Assembly (NCBI RefSeq): GCF_040954835.1
Contig: NC_090708.1
Location: forward strand, 27,230,001-27,294,000
Direction of reading: 5' to 3'
DNA from: Lepisosteus oculatus
Lineage: Eukaryota > Chordata > Actinopteri > Semionotiformes > Lepisosteidae
Length of the DNA stretch: 64,000 bases
Part shown: one piece after another, positions 23,270-34,080 of the stretch
Layout: the number at the start of each line of letters is the position of its first letter
How positions within the stretch are numbered: the stretch's first letter is position 1
Notes under the pieces: generated by a model
What the model saw: only the letters and a program-made list of their open reading frames with translations
Database searches by the model: none
Told to the model about the DNA's origin: nothing
Position numbers and translations under genes: made by a program

Positions 23270-24115
23270 ATTAACAATTATTTTTTTATGATACTTTAAC
23301 TTCCTTAAGAATTAAATTCAATCCTTGTTACAGGAACCAGTTGGGGGAAAGAAATCACAAAAGGAATTACTTTGGGGAAACATAGTTGCATGTTTGCTTA
23401 AACTGCACAGCAATAAAGAGGAGTTTGTCCCATAGTGTCACTAAGGAAGCCAAACTGACAAAACAGACTGAGAGACGAATAGTACTGGAGCTAAGTTTTC
23501 AATCAAAGTTCACATTAGGAGCTGAATTGCTCTACAAACAGTACAAAAATATGAATGATGAAGGTACCTTCAATTCTAATGATATCCAGACAGAAAAAGT
23601 CTTTGAAAGTCAGCGAAGAAGGATCCACATTGTCACCCTATATCTCATTGAATGAAGTCTAATTAAATAAAGGAAAGAGACTAACCTAGTATTAGGTCTA
23701 ATATTCTATATCTGGGTTTATACAACGCAGGAGCAGAAAAACAAGGCACTTATGTACCTGCATTTACTTTGTTATAGTACTCTAGTTGTTTGTTTACAAA
23801 AGATGCAATGACATCCAACACCTACAGCGGGATGATGTGACTTGACCTTATTTCATTACACAATATTATCCCAATGACACCTCAGGTTAACTTAATACAT
23901 TCTTATTAAATACAGTAGACCAGCAGACAAATACAAATGAATTGTTACTTGCACAGTGATGAAGTTCAGTGGTCTAGCTCTAATCCCGCACATCTTCAAC
24001 AGGGCTCAAGTTGCTTTTCCTTGCCTGTGTCCTCAAAAGTTTATTAATGTACAAAATTTTTAAACTTTTAAACTATAGATTCCAAAACTACATCTTTGAT
24101 TTTCTGATTTTCTGA
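23270..24115. other. No gene seen
   Basis: One open frame at 23386-23655 has no recognisable domain, and no second copy was seen in the window. The remainder is AT-rich without repeats I could pair. Confidence 0.35.
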
Positions 24116-24135
24116 TTTTCTGTGAAAGGTAACTA

Positions 24136-24356
24136 CAGATGTAGCCATTCAAAGTTCGCGGTACAAACACGTACCGCGGGCATTTCCCTACGTCATTGCT
24201 CGTGCGTCATAATGCGTCATACCGTGGTACTTAATTGGCTGGCCAAAATAACCGACGGGGCACTTGTGGTGAGTTGGTTGGTTGTGGAAAGATTTAATCA
24301 TGTCTTTACTGTGCACGTTTTAATCCGCTTAGTAATGAATATGTATATGGTGTAGT
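24136..24356 (+). repeat. A-type end of the CAGATGCAG family, cut by an LTR fragment
   Basis: It starts CAGATGTAGCCATTCAAA (one mismatch) after a TA and continues with the A-type subterminal sequence ('gcggtacaaacacgtaccgcgg', 'gattggctggcc'-like). Similarity stops at 24356, where the reversed LTR-like fragment begins. Confidence 0.75.
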
Positions 24357-24826
24357 GTGCTCTCATGAGGCACCAGTCCTGTAGGGGTTTGGGCATTTAC
24401 TGGGACAATTATTAATTGTAGCAGAAGTCACAAAATTGATTCTTTTAATGGCCTTAGAATCCAACCATGTGATATAACTCAAACAACGCACAGACACATG
24501 TACTAATACAAGAGGATACATTTATTAATACATAAGATGTGCATGTAAACCTAACAGATCTTATCGTGAGGGTTATCAGAATACAAGAGGTATATATTCA
24601 GTCAGTCACAAAGAGTTACACATATAAAGAGGACATACGTTAAGTATTTCATTCATTTTGACCGTTTCGTAAATTAACTTGGTTATAACTTGTACATTAG
24701 ATACTCAAAACAAGTACATAACTCTTAGGAATTAAATTGATATCAACTGGTTGGGATAACAATTGAATTCTCGAGCTGTAATGCAGTGAAGTTGAATACT
24801 CATCCAATCTCTGGGGATTCAGATCT
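24357..24826 (-). repeat. Fragment of the TGTAGCGG LTR-like repeat, reversed
   Basis: Reverse complement of the 3' third of the element at 36898-38313: 'ccctacaggactggtgcc', 'caacttcactgcattacagc', 'gggataacaattgaattc'. It is truncated at about 24826 near 'gattcagatct' and abuts unrelated sequence. Confidence 0.8.
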
Positions 24827-24907
24827 TTATTGATTCACAATCTGACAATGCAACGTAAATCATTATCTTTGTCTTCTGCATAATAATGTTTACCTCTCTG
24901 TCCAGCA

Positions 24908-25030
24908 AATTAATAATAAACTTTATTTTATATAGCACCTTTAAAGGTGGCTTCTCAAAGCACTTTACAGGTTAAAAACAACAATAACAACAACAATATT
25001 GTATTTCATTGCACTTTGACAGATTGTCTT
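24908..25030 (-). repeat. L2-type LINE 3' tail
   Basis: On the minus strand 'aaagtgctttgagaagcc' is followed by 'acctttaaaggtgctatat' and 'aaaataaa'. It is preceded by a GTT-rich tract and matches 17355-17460 in reverse. Confidence 0.75.
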
Positions 25031-25299
25031 TAAATCAATTGTCAGAATATCCCCGCCTCCAAACGAGAACAAAATTCCATTTTTTTTAACTGGCTGTTTC
25101 AGTAACTTAAAGTATATATTTAAAGTAATAATTTAACAATGTATGTAAATGTTTTAAGATATGTCTGTTGTGAATGTCTGGAGATTGTATCTTATTTTTA
25201 GTTTTTGTTTTGTTTCACATTAATTTTATAAGGGAGATTGCATAGAGACGACTCCCTTACCCCTCAGCACTGCTAGTGGCCACAGCCCTTATCAGGGCT

Positions 25300-26690
25300 A
25301 CCCAACGGCGACCTACTCAGCGGAAGGGGGGCCCTTTCATAAGTTGCCTCAGGCCGTGTGGCAGGAAGATGCCAGACAAGCTTGGTCCTGCCCGCCACCC
25401 CTGCATCAGCCTGCGCCGGTGAGACCAAGCCGTTATAATGGGGAGGTCTCATGGCAAATGTTTGAGGCCCAGTTTCAGATGGCGGCCTGGGCAAATGGCT
25501 GGTCTCAGGTGGAGATGGTGGGCCACCTCGCCGCAGTCCCGGAGGGAAAGGCCTGCCAGGCGTTGCTGGATGTACCCGGGGAACAGCGGTACAACTAAAT
25601 GGCGTTGGCATCGGCCCTCCAGAGGCGTTTTGGTGGGAGAGGGGAGGCGCCTGGACTGCTGCGGGAAAGGTTGGCCCAACGCTGCTGCCTAGTGGGAGAG
25701 CCACTGGGTCCGGTCAATGCAGACGTGGCCTACTTAGCCCGCCAGGGTTACCCTACTCTCCCGGAGGAGGCCCACCAGGAGATAGCGCTCCAGGCGTTCC
25801 TCCGGGCCCTGGCGCTGACTGAGGTGCAGCACCACATGATGTTGGCCACGCCGGTCTCCTTTGAGCAGGCCCTGGCTCTGGCTGAGCAGGCTGATGCCGT
25901 ATTCAAGGAGACCGGTGGGCACCAACGGAGGGGTGCACGGGGAATCAGATGTGGAGGAGTAGACGGCCAGCATGGCGACGCCGGGGGAGTGATGACGGCG
26001 GGTCATCTGCCACCGCTGTGGGGAGAGGGGGCACATCGCCCAGGAGTGCCGGGCGCTGGAGCCCCTGGGACTCCGGAGGCCGTCGGGAAACGGGAGCGAG
26101 TCGGCCTAAAGGGGGAAGGCCACACTTGGACGACGCTACCCCCACTCCTGAAAGCAAGAAGGAGTGCTTCACCCCGCCTGCTGCCGTGGGAAGGGTTGGC
26201 CACAGCCGGGGCTTATTTCTTCCCTGCATCATCGAGGGCAGACCCTGCCAGGCCCTTGGTGACACCGGTTCCACCATCACCCTGTGCGGCCTGGTGTCCT
26301 GCCGGACCCCCATGATGGGAAACCACCAGCCTGCACTTGAGGACGGTGACGGGGCAGTACGCAGAGTCCTTGGCAAGCGGGCACTCACCGTGCAGTTTGG
26401 GGCTGCGAGGGTGAAACACCCCTTCTACCTCACCCCAGTCTGCGAGGACTGTAACCTGGAGTTGGACTGGTTGCAACAGGTGGGTGGTTGCCTTGACTTG
26501 GGCTGGCAAGAGTTAGTGGGGCAGGGGGAACGAATCAGTCTAGCGGCGGGTGGGGCGGGAAGTATCCAGGGCGCACGGGTTGACCGAAGCGGCAAGCGGA
26601 GGCAGCAGCATCGGGCGTCGCCAGAGCCTGTCGGAGCCACGGGTGTCAGCTCTAGCATGCTCGCCCCAACACCCGTGGCTCGGACAGGCC
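25300..26690 (+). mobile_element. Gypsy-type LTR retrotransposon remnant: gag and protease
   Basis: A sharply GC-rich block in AT-rich surroundings. Gag capsid-like sequence starts near 25430 (RYNGEVSWQMFEAQF) and continues after a stop at 25596-25598 with LQRRFGGRG and a leucine/alanine-rich region to about 25910. A CCHC zinc knuckle (CHRCGERGHIAQEC) is coded at about 26010-26051 in a shifted frame. An aspartic-protease segment follows, with ALGDTGSTITL near 26245-26280 and an LDWL-like segment near 26460. At least one stop and frame shifts break it, and RT, RNase H and integrase are absent. The order gag-knuckle-protease matches Metaviridae (gypsy). It is unrelated in orientation to the LTR fragment at 24357. 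Confidence 0.85.
26627..26688. repeat. Inverted repeat closing the gypsy remnant
   Basis: Arms 26627-26646 and 26669-26688 pair over 20 bp with one mismatch around a 22-bp loop ('gagccacgggtgt' against 'acacccgtggctc'). It lies exactly at the right edge of the GC-rich block. Confidence 0.7.
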
Positions 26691-26699
26691 CTTTATGTA

Positions 26700-27870
26700 T
26701 TTTATGTATTATAAAATACATAAAGCATTTTTGATCAAGTTATGAAGGTTGTGAACTAATTTGAATTAAAGATTACAGAGAAACATGTTTGGCTTCTTCT
26801 CACACAAACTAAGCTGTATTAATCACTATCAAAGTTGTTATAATAGTGGGGAACATTATGAGAAACTGTAAGTGAATTGCAAATGCTCAGGTGTGACATC
26901 ATAACTTTGCATAGGGCTTTTTTTCTGGATTGTGTTCCACTACTCCAGGTTTAGTAACAAAATAATCTGTCACCCTCAGAGTGGAGAGGAACCGTGGAAG
27001 CACACAGTACACCAGCTGTGTACAGATCACATGGGGGGGAATAAACAGCTAATATATCAAATAGTGAACCAGAGACATTAATGTAAGCAGAAGGATTTTA
27101 AAATCAATTTTACACCTGACAGAAAACCACTTCAAGGATTCCTGAGGAGCTTTGTGACAGCATGTTTGAAAATATGTCAGACAGGATTCTCTCTGTTTAA
27201 TTCTGAACATAATACTTACACAGTACTAACATGTGAAGTGTATGACTACTGCACGTAGGGTATTCAAATAATCAGGGCTTGAAAAAATAATGTTTCAGGC
27301 TAAAGACACAAAGTATAGGACAAACCATAGCAATATTTCTCAGATGGGCAGATTGATTGTTTTCAATTTACTGAAAATAATAATAATTTCATTTATATAG
27401 TTTTTTTAAAGTACCTAAGTATTCTTTTGGGTACATAAAAATGTATATATTGTGTGGTATTAATAAATGGAAAAAACAAGTCCTCTCTTTTCTACACACA
27501 TTCCTCCTATCTCTTCTTTTTCTCTTATCAAAGCCTTGTGATGTCAATGGCAGCTCACAGTACAGTATTTCTTCCAGAGGGCTGAGGCTTTTATGATTTA
27601 TAGAGTTTGGGAATGGGCTGTATGCCAGAATTCTTGCATTGTGCAGCTTTCAACAAAAAAGAATAAATGGGAAAAGAAAGAAGGAGACCAAAAATCTGTG
27701 TCAGTAGCACTGTTTCCAGGGTTTTGGCATGAATTGGTTCTACTTATTTGGCTATTTGCAACTAATTATAGAAATTGCATTTCAGATAATGACTGGATGA
27801 AATAATAAGAGCCTTATTCTTTTTTGTTTTATAAGAAGCTGCAAGAGAACCAGTTACATAAATACTTATA
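26700..27870. other. No gene seen
   Basis: AT-rich sequence with short frames only. No repeat pairing was noticed. Confidence 0.4.
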
Positions 27871-27875
27871 ATATA

Positions 27876-28087
27876 CAGTGCCTTGCGAAAGTATTCGGCC
27901 CCCTTGAACTTTTCAACCTTTTGCCACATTTCAGGCTTCAAACATAAAGATATAAATTTTTTATTTTATGTGAAGAATCACCAACAAGTGGGACACAATT
28001 GTGAAGTGGAACGAAATCTATTGGATTTTTGAAACTTTTTTAACTAATAAAAAAATGAAAAGTGGGGCGTGCAAAATTATTCGGCCC
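27876..28087 (+). repeat. Tc1 left terminal inverted repeat
   Basis: Begins CAGTGCCTTGCGAAAG and ends at the inner direct repeat 'attattcggcccc'. It matches the right TIR without a mismatch that I could find. Confidence 0.95.
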
Positions 28088-28094
28088 CCTTGCG

Positions 28095-29114
28095 TTAATA
28101 CTTTGTAGAGCCACCTTTTGCTGCGATTACAGCTACAAGTCGCTTGGGGTATGTCTCTATCAGTTTTGCACATCGAGAGACTGAAATTCTTGCCCATTCT
28201 TCCTTGCAAAACAGCTCGAGCTCAGTGAGGTTGGATGGAGAGCGTTTGTGAACAGCAGTTTTCAGCTCTTTCCACAGATTCTCGATTGGATTCAGGTCTG
28301 GACTTTGACTTGGCCATTCAAACACCTGGATACGTTTATTTGTGAACCATTCCTTTGTAGATTTTGCTGTATGTTTGGGATCATTGTCTTGTTGGAAGAT
28401 AAATCTCCGTCCCAGTTTCAGGTCTTTTGCAGACTCCAACAGGTTTTCATCCAGAATGGTCCTGTATTTGGCTGCATCCATCTTCCCCTCAATTTTAACC
28501 ATCTTCCCTGTCCCTGCTGAAGAAAAGCAGGCCCAAACCATGATGCTGCCACCACCATGTTTGACAGTGGGGATGGTGTGTTGAGGGTGATGAGCTGTGT
28601 TGCTTTTACGCCAAACATATCGTTTTGCATTGTGGCCAAAAAGTTCGATTTTGGTTTCATCTGACCAGAGCACCTTCTTCCACATGTTTGGGGTGTCTCC
28701 CAGGTGGCTTGCGGCAAACTTTAGACGAGACTTTTTATGGATATCTTTGAGAAATGGCTTTCTTCTTGCCACTCTTCCATAAAGGCCAGATTTGTGCAGT
28801 GTAAGACTGATTGTTGTCCTATGGACAGACTCTCCCACCTCAGCTGTAGTTCTCTGCAGTTCATCCAGAGTGATCATGGGCCTCTTGGCTGCATCTCTGA
28901 TCAGTCTTCTCCTTGTCTGAGCTGAAAGTTTAGAGGGACGGCCAGGTCTTGGTAGATTTGCAGTGGTCTGATACTCCTTCCATTTCAAGATGATCGCTTG
29001 CACAGTGCTCCTTGGGATGTTTGAAGCTTGGGAAATCTTTTTGTATCCAAATCCGGCTTTAAACTTCTCCACAACAGTATTACGGACCTGCCTGGTGTGT
29101 TCCTTGGTCTTCAT
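28095..29114 (-). CDS. Tc1 transposase, intact
   Basis: A DDE transposase of 339 aa that would bind the element's TIRs in the nucleus and catalyse cut-and-paste transposition into TA sites. The N-terminal paired-like HTH region is at about residues 1-110 (KISQASNIPRSTVQAI at 26-41, GRPSKLSAQTRR at 58-69). The catalytic triad lies in [25 protein letters not shown] and [11 protein letters not shown], with 34 residues between the second Asp and the Glu (DD34E). Length and motifs are those of full-length Tc1 transposase. No stop or frameshift is present. The ATG at 29112-29114 opens the frame, with about 177 bp between it and the right TIR. Confidence 0.97.
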   Translation of the reverse strand: MKTKEHTRQVRNTVVEKFKAGFGYKKISQASNIPRSTVQAIILKWKEYQTTANLPRPGRPSKLSAQTRRRLIRDAAKRPMITLDELQRTTAEVGESVHRTTISLTLHKSGLYGRVARRKPFLKDIHKKSRLKFAASHLGDTPNMWKKVLWSDETKIELFGHNAKRYVWRKSNTAHHPQHTIPTVKHGGGSIMVWACFSSAGTGKMVKIEGKMDAAKYRTILDENLLESAKDLKLGRRFIFQQDNDPKHTAKSTKEWFTNKRIQVFEWPSQSPDLNPIENLWKELKTAVHKRSPSNLTELELFCKEEWARISVSRCAKLIETYPKRLVAVIAAKGGSTKY

Positions 29115-29291
29115 GATGCTCTCTGCGCTTTCAACAGAACCTTGAGACTATCACAGAGCAGGTGCATTTATACAGAGACTTGATTACACACAGGTGGATT
29201 CTATTTATCACCATCAGTCATTAGGACAACATTGGATCATTCAGAGATCCTCGCTGAACTTCTGGAGTGAGTTTGTTGCACTGAAAGTAAA

Positions 29292-29504
29292 GGGGCCGAA
29301 TAATTTTGCACGCCCCACTTTTCATTTTTTTATTAGTTAAAAAAGTTTCAAAAATCCAATAGATTTCGTTCCACTTCACAATTGTGTCCCACTTGTTGGT
29401 GATTCTTCACATAAAATAAAAAATTTATATCTTTATGTTTGAAGCCTGAAATGTGGCAAAAGGTTGAAAAGTTCAAGGGGGCCGAATACTTTCGCAAGGC
29501 ACTG
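29292..29504 (-). repeat. Tc1 right terminal inverted repeat
   Basis: Reverse complement of 27876-28087, ending CTTTCGCAAGGCACTG next to TA. The inner boundary follows 'agtaa' at about 29291. Confidence 0.95.
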
Positions 29505-29845
29505 TATGTAAGATTAAAATGAAATAACAGTTATGCTAAGTAGTGCGGGATATCGATTATATCCAATTGGATACACAGGCTCTTACCTTCAAAGAACAAT
29601 GGCTCCAACCCACACAAATCTAATTTAATATCATTTAGAAACAAAGTTAGTGTTTGACTAATATTCTCTGTTTTAAAAAATGTGTTTTAATTATTAAATC
29701 AAATTGCCTCAAAGTATTTTTTAAAGGACTTATGTGATCCAAAAATAAATTGGAAAAACAGAACTTTTTAATAGATATACATAATTATCACTTCTTTATA
29801 CTGCTACATTTTTGGTGTTTCTTCTTTTCAGAACCTCTGAGACTC

Positions 29846-30512
29846 ATGGACAGCCTCAATTTCACCCTGCCCACTGGAATAACTATTTTGTCAGTACCAG
29901 GCCTAGTGGAGAACTACGTTGCATTATTTTACTTCTTCCTCATACGCTTCCTGGCCACCATCCTGGGAAATCTGTTCATCCTCCTGTTAGTCGCCCTGGA
30001 CCAACCGCTCCACATGCCCATTTACTTCTTCCTGTGGAACCTGGCTGTCTTAGACATTGTGCTGACGTCGTCCACTATACCCATTATACTGTCAGTGTAT
30101 CTAAGTAATAACCCAACCATCACCTTAACAGATCGTGTGGCACAGGTATATACAACATTATTTGTTGCAACCATGGCTTATGACTGATATGTTGCTCTTA
30201 CAATGTCATTACAACATTATTATAAGGACCAATGTCTTTATTACCATGATATCTGCAGTCTGGGTCTTGGGCTTTCTTATAACCTTTCTGTCTATGCTAC
30301 TGGTAATAACATATCAGTTTTGTAGCTAAAAATATAACCCGCTCATTGTCTTTGATTACTTCTCTGTAATGTGGTTAGGCTGTGAAAATGTTGGAGCACA
30401 AGTGAACTTTACTTTGGTTCTTACGGTGACATTACTTTACGTTCCATACCTCTCTCTCCTGTGGTCCTACTTCAGAATTGTGTGGTCAGTGATTAAAATG
30501 AAAATTGTGTAA
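29846..30512 (+). pseudogene. Odorant receptor pseudogene
   Basis: Plus-strand relative of OR1 and OR2: start MDSLNFTLPTGITILSVPGL, TM1-TM2 with MPIYFFLWNLAVLDIVL, then MAYD followed by a stop at the Arg position of the DRY motif (about 30184-30186). A few codons are missing just before MAYD. Further stops and frame changes follow, and the frame ends after VWSVIKMKIV with the C-terminal third absent. The acceptor-like 'gtttcttcttttcag' just upstream (29817-29831) is still recognisable, so the ancestor had the same 5' intron design. Orientation is opposite to the two intact ORs. Confidence 0.93.
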
Positions 30513-31016
30513 AGCCATCAGTTCAGAGGTACTTCAGACTGAGATTCTGTTTCAAAGTTGCAGTGTCCAATGTTGACTTATTTTAGGGTACTTTACCACA
30601 AATAATATTCAAAATATTTACATACTCTGCAGTATGTTGACATTTTCAAAGGTTTGTATTGGTCAGAAAGGGTGTTGTTATGGTCACATTTTATGTTCCA
30701 AGTTATGTTTTATACATAAAACAGCAGAAAGTGTGTGAAAAAGTGGAAATTGGAATTTTAATAAAGGATGTTATTTTTAACTTTTTTGTTGAGCAATAAA
30801 GCACATGATTTTTTCAGAAGAATGCCAAACTAGAAAAAAGCTGTTTTGGAGAGGAGTTTCAGGAAGGATTTTAATAACCCAGTGGGCAAAAGACGTATAA
30901 TATACGTCTATTAAACGCATACCTTAGACGTCTAAATGTGGTCTGCAATTCGTCTAGAATGAAATTCTAATATACGTCTAAAGTTAAGTCTATGTTTAGA
31001 CGTTCATTATACATAA

Positions 31017-31310
31017 ATGGTTGGAGTTCTATTATACAGATAACTTTAGAGGACTATTATACATATATGGTTGGAGTTCCGGATAACTTTAGAGGTCCAT
31101 TATACGGATAACTTTAGAGGACTATTATACGTATATGGTTAGAGGTCTATTACACGGATAACTTTAGAGGTCTATTATACGTATATGGTTAGAGGTCTAT
31201 TATACGGATAACTTTAGAGGTCTATTATATGTATATGGTTAGAGGTCTATTATACGGATAACATTAGAGGTCTATTATACGTATATGGGTAGAGGTCTAT
31301 TATACATCAA
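31017..31310 (+). repeat. Minisatellite, about 50-bp unit made of two half units
   Basis: Tandem alternation of 'ggtctattatacggataact' and 'ggtctattatacgtatatgg' half units joined by 'ttagag', about five to six full units with point changes. The half units share 'agaggtctattatac', so the array probably grew from a 25-bp unit that diverged before amplification. Confidence 0.85.
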
Positions 31311-31724
31311 AGATAGGTTTTATAGGTGTAGAAACAAGTAAACCAAGCCAATGATTAGGTTTAGAAATTTATTCTGAAAATACACATTCACACCCGAAAC
31401 ATATGTATTTCAAATTATACATTGTATACAATAAATCAACAATCAACATATGGGCAATAATCCTAAAAAACACAACTAGTCTTAAACTTCAGCTACAAAT
31501 TCTGGTAACATGGCAATATACAGTATAGTAATGACAAACACAAACTAATAACATTAACACACTAACTCAAAACCATATTTTGATTCAAATATACATTTTA
31601 AAATGTACAACTTATATATTTCCAAGAAAAAAAAATATTACAATGGAAGTTAAGACGATTTTTGTCCACTATTTGCAAACCCTGTCTAATTGTCCTAACA
31701 GTTAGAACCAAAAACCTATTATTT

Positions 31725-31837
31725 TCAGTGTCCAGATCTCCTGGCCCCCTGCCTTGCATATGCATTCTTCAAGTAACACATTGCGTGCTCCTTTATTTCT
31801 TTTTCTGTTGATGTAGGGTGGGACTTCAGCACCGCAG
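31725..31837 (-). other. Possible terminal coding exon inside the ACGT-rich element
   Basis: On the minus strand 'ataattttctcctag' is an acceptor-like site. It is followed by an open frame (AAVLKSHPTSTEKEIKEHAM, then lysine/arginine-rich sequence) ending at TGA 31727-31725. Codon content looks protein-like and the tail is basic. I do not recognise the domain. It may be the last exon of the element's own gene. Confidence 0.3.
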
Positions 31838-33395
31838 CTAGGAGAAAATTATATAATATTACTTCCCAAATAAATGATGATTAATATCTTCTTTAGTATA
31901 ATCTAAAAAATGAACGGTTTACTAAGCTCAAAGCTGAAATAAATGTATAAAATTTGGCTTGCATCATAGCAGTTGAGCAATAAAGTCTGTCCTAATTAAA
32001 GAGTACCCAAAGTTTGAAAGTACAACATAGAATAAGAATAGAGAAACGGCAAAACGATTTTGTGTCATCTTTCCCATTCACACTATTTTTATGTGCCATT
32101 TTTTGCTTATTCATGTACTATTTTAATCAAAATAATTTTAAGAAAGATCTGTATGTATTCAGATAGTATTATTATTGTTCATACTTACTCGTCAAAAGAG
32201 GATTGCTGAGATATTTGCGGATATACTTCTACGTTTGAAAAACGTGTCCAAAATGGTGACCAACGAATACTAGCAATGCATTGTGGTATATAACCGGAAA
32301 ATATGCTGGGTTCGATATTTTCTCAACGTATGCGTTTATTAATGTTGTCGATATTATGGTTGAAATTTAACATTTATAATACATTGCGGCTATGTGCCCC
32401 CTGCTATGAATTGATGTGCAATTTTAACGCATGCAGTTAGTAAGGATCGGTCACTGTTGTATGGTATTATATATAATGACATTATGGAATAGGATGGGGA
32501 CAGGCCTGGCATCACGGGGGGAGGGAGGAATGTCGCCCCTTCAGTTTTGGGCAAAAAGATTTACCTAACTTAATTTGCGCCCTAAAAAAATAGTTGTACT
32601 TTGTCAATGGTCAGACAACACTAAATGACACGAACAGTCACTCAGTCTGTTTGATGGGCAGGAGGGCTATCCGTCCAGGAACTGCACATATCAGTGTCGT
32701 TATTGAGTGTCAACATTACGATCCTGTTTGCTCAGGTGGACCGATTCCTTGCAGTAGTTTATCATTATACTTAAAATCGTTATATAACTAGGACTAGTTA
32801 TAGCAGTCTGTGCTTTCTGTTGGTTTTACAACATTTTTTTCTTAATGATTCAGAACGTCCATGTAGCTGCAAAAATGAACGCTTATGGTACTTTTCGCTC
32901 CAGGCAATACAAACCGTGAGAGTGACGAAAAATGTGAAACTGAACTTCATCGCAAATACCAGATTGCTAGTCGTTATCTTCTATCATGAAGCACTAATCA
33001 ATGGCATAGCTGCGAGATTTCATTTGGGTAGCTGCACCATACAGCTCCGTTTCAACCGAAATATCACCCCCCCTCAGAATTTCAGACGCCCCCCTACAGA
33101 TTTTTCCCCGGGCACCGCGCACTGATGGGGGACGGGGTGTCCAGGAAATGGTATCAACTTTTCTCAAGAAAATAAAAATAGAAACTCTATAGGCACTCAA
33201 ACATTTTACTGTTTTTTTTCAGGCAGGTGGCAAGACCCCCTCAGCAAAACCCTTGTATGCCAAGCTGTGGGCATTGATTCGTTGAATATACATATATTCA
33301 CGGCGAAAATACGGCTATACGTATATATACGTCGCCTCGACGTCTAATCAACGTCGAATTGCAACGGTAAAATCGACGACATTAATAAACGCATA

Positions 33396-34080
33396 TATAC
33401 AGATGCAGCCATTCAAAATGCGTGGGCGATACTGCATTATTTTGCGGTACGCTGTACGCAGTCTACCGCAAGCTACCGGTAAATACCGCGAGTTACCGTA
33501 AATACTCCTATAATACAACAAGCAAAATAATAGTATCTGGGATTTCCGCAAGGTGGAGCTAATAAAGCTCAACCTCTCATGTTTGAGCTGTGGCCATCAA
33601 AGTCTTTAATGAAGATATTACTAATAGTATTAATAATGAATGACCTTGGACAAGCTGTAAGTGTCAACTCAAAGTATTGCCCTGGTCAACATTCTTTTTT
33701 TCATTGACCGTCTTTGTAAAAGTAACACCACAGCATTTCACAATCACGCATTTGTTTCCAATCATGCAAAGTACAGTAATTTCTGAGAATCGATTCACAA
33801 TGCCTTTCACATGCTCATAAAAGAGATTGATTTAGGAACATAAACATATTACCGTATGAAAACTGTACTGTATGCAGTATGTACATGTATATTTAATGTC
33901 TTAACTGTGCCCATTTAAGTACTGAATATTCATATCTAATTTTACCACTGAAGGGAAATCTTAGTAGCTGAGCATAAAAAGAATGGGAGCATACTGCAAC
34001 GCGTGTGAAGGCCATAAACGATATTAATTTTGGAACATAAACATACAGTATATGCTGGTCTCGGTACTTTAAAGAATTAT
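33396..34080 (+). repeat. B-type end and arm of the CAGATGCAG family
   Basis: TA-preceded CAGATGCAGCCATTCAAA, then B-type subterminal sequence shared with the reverse ends at 21505 and 58119 ('ggtggagctaataaagct', 'gatattactaatagtattaa'). From about 33830 it reads into A-type arm sequence similar to 16130-16280 ('ttttaccactgaagggaaat'). It therefore looks like a recombinant of both arm types. Confidence 0.75.

Larger units (their letters stand above)
27876..29504 (-). mobile_element. Complete Tc1 transposon, pristine
   Basis: A 1629-bp element flanked by TA on both sides (27874-27875 and 29505-29506). The terminal inverted repeats (27876-28087 and 29292-29504, about 212 bp) are identical along their length by eye. 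Each TIR has an outer and an inner direct repeat sharing 'ttcggccccc' (about 27894 and 28080), an IR/DR arrangement like other fish Tc1 elements. The single transposase ORF is intact. This is the hallmark of a very recent, probably still active copy. Confidence 0.97.
30878..33395. mobile_element. ACGT-rich element with minisatellite, probably a DNA transposon fragment
   Basis: The left edge reads CCCAGTGGGCAAAAGACG and is followed by self-complementary 'tataatatacgtct' and 'agacgtctaa' units. Near 33315-33360 similar 'cgtatatatacgtcgcctcgacgtc' sequence recurs. Between them are the minisatellite at 31017-31310 and an exon-like segment at 31725-31837. Dense ACGT palindromes at both sides suggest transposon subtermini, but I could not identify matched ends or a target duplication. 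A CAGATGCAG-family end begins right at 33396, so the right terminus may have been displaced. Confidence 0.45.

Noticed and set aside
25273..25704. Long Pro-rich minus-strand frames across 25273-26721
   Set aside because: Shadow frames opposite the GC-rich gag-pro sequence; the plus strand carries the recognisable motifs.
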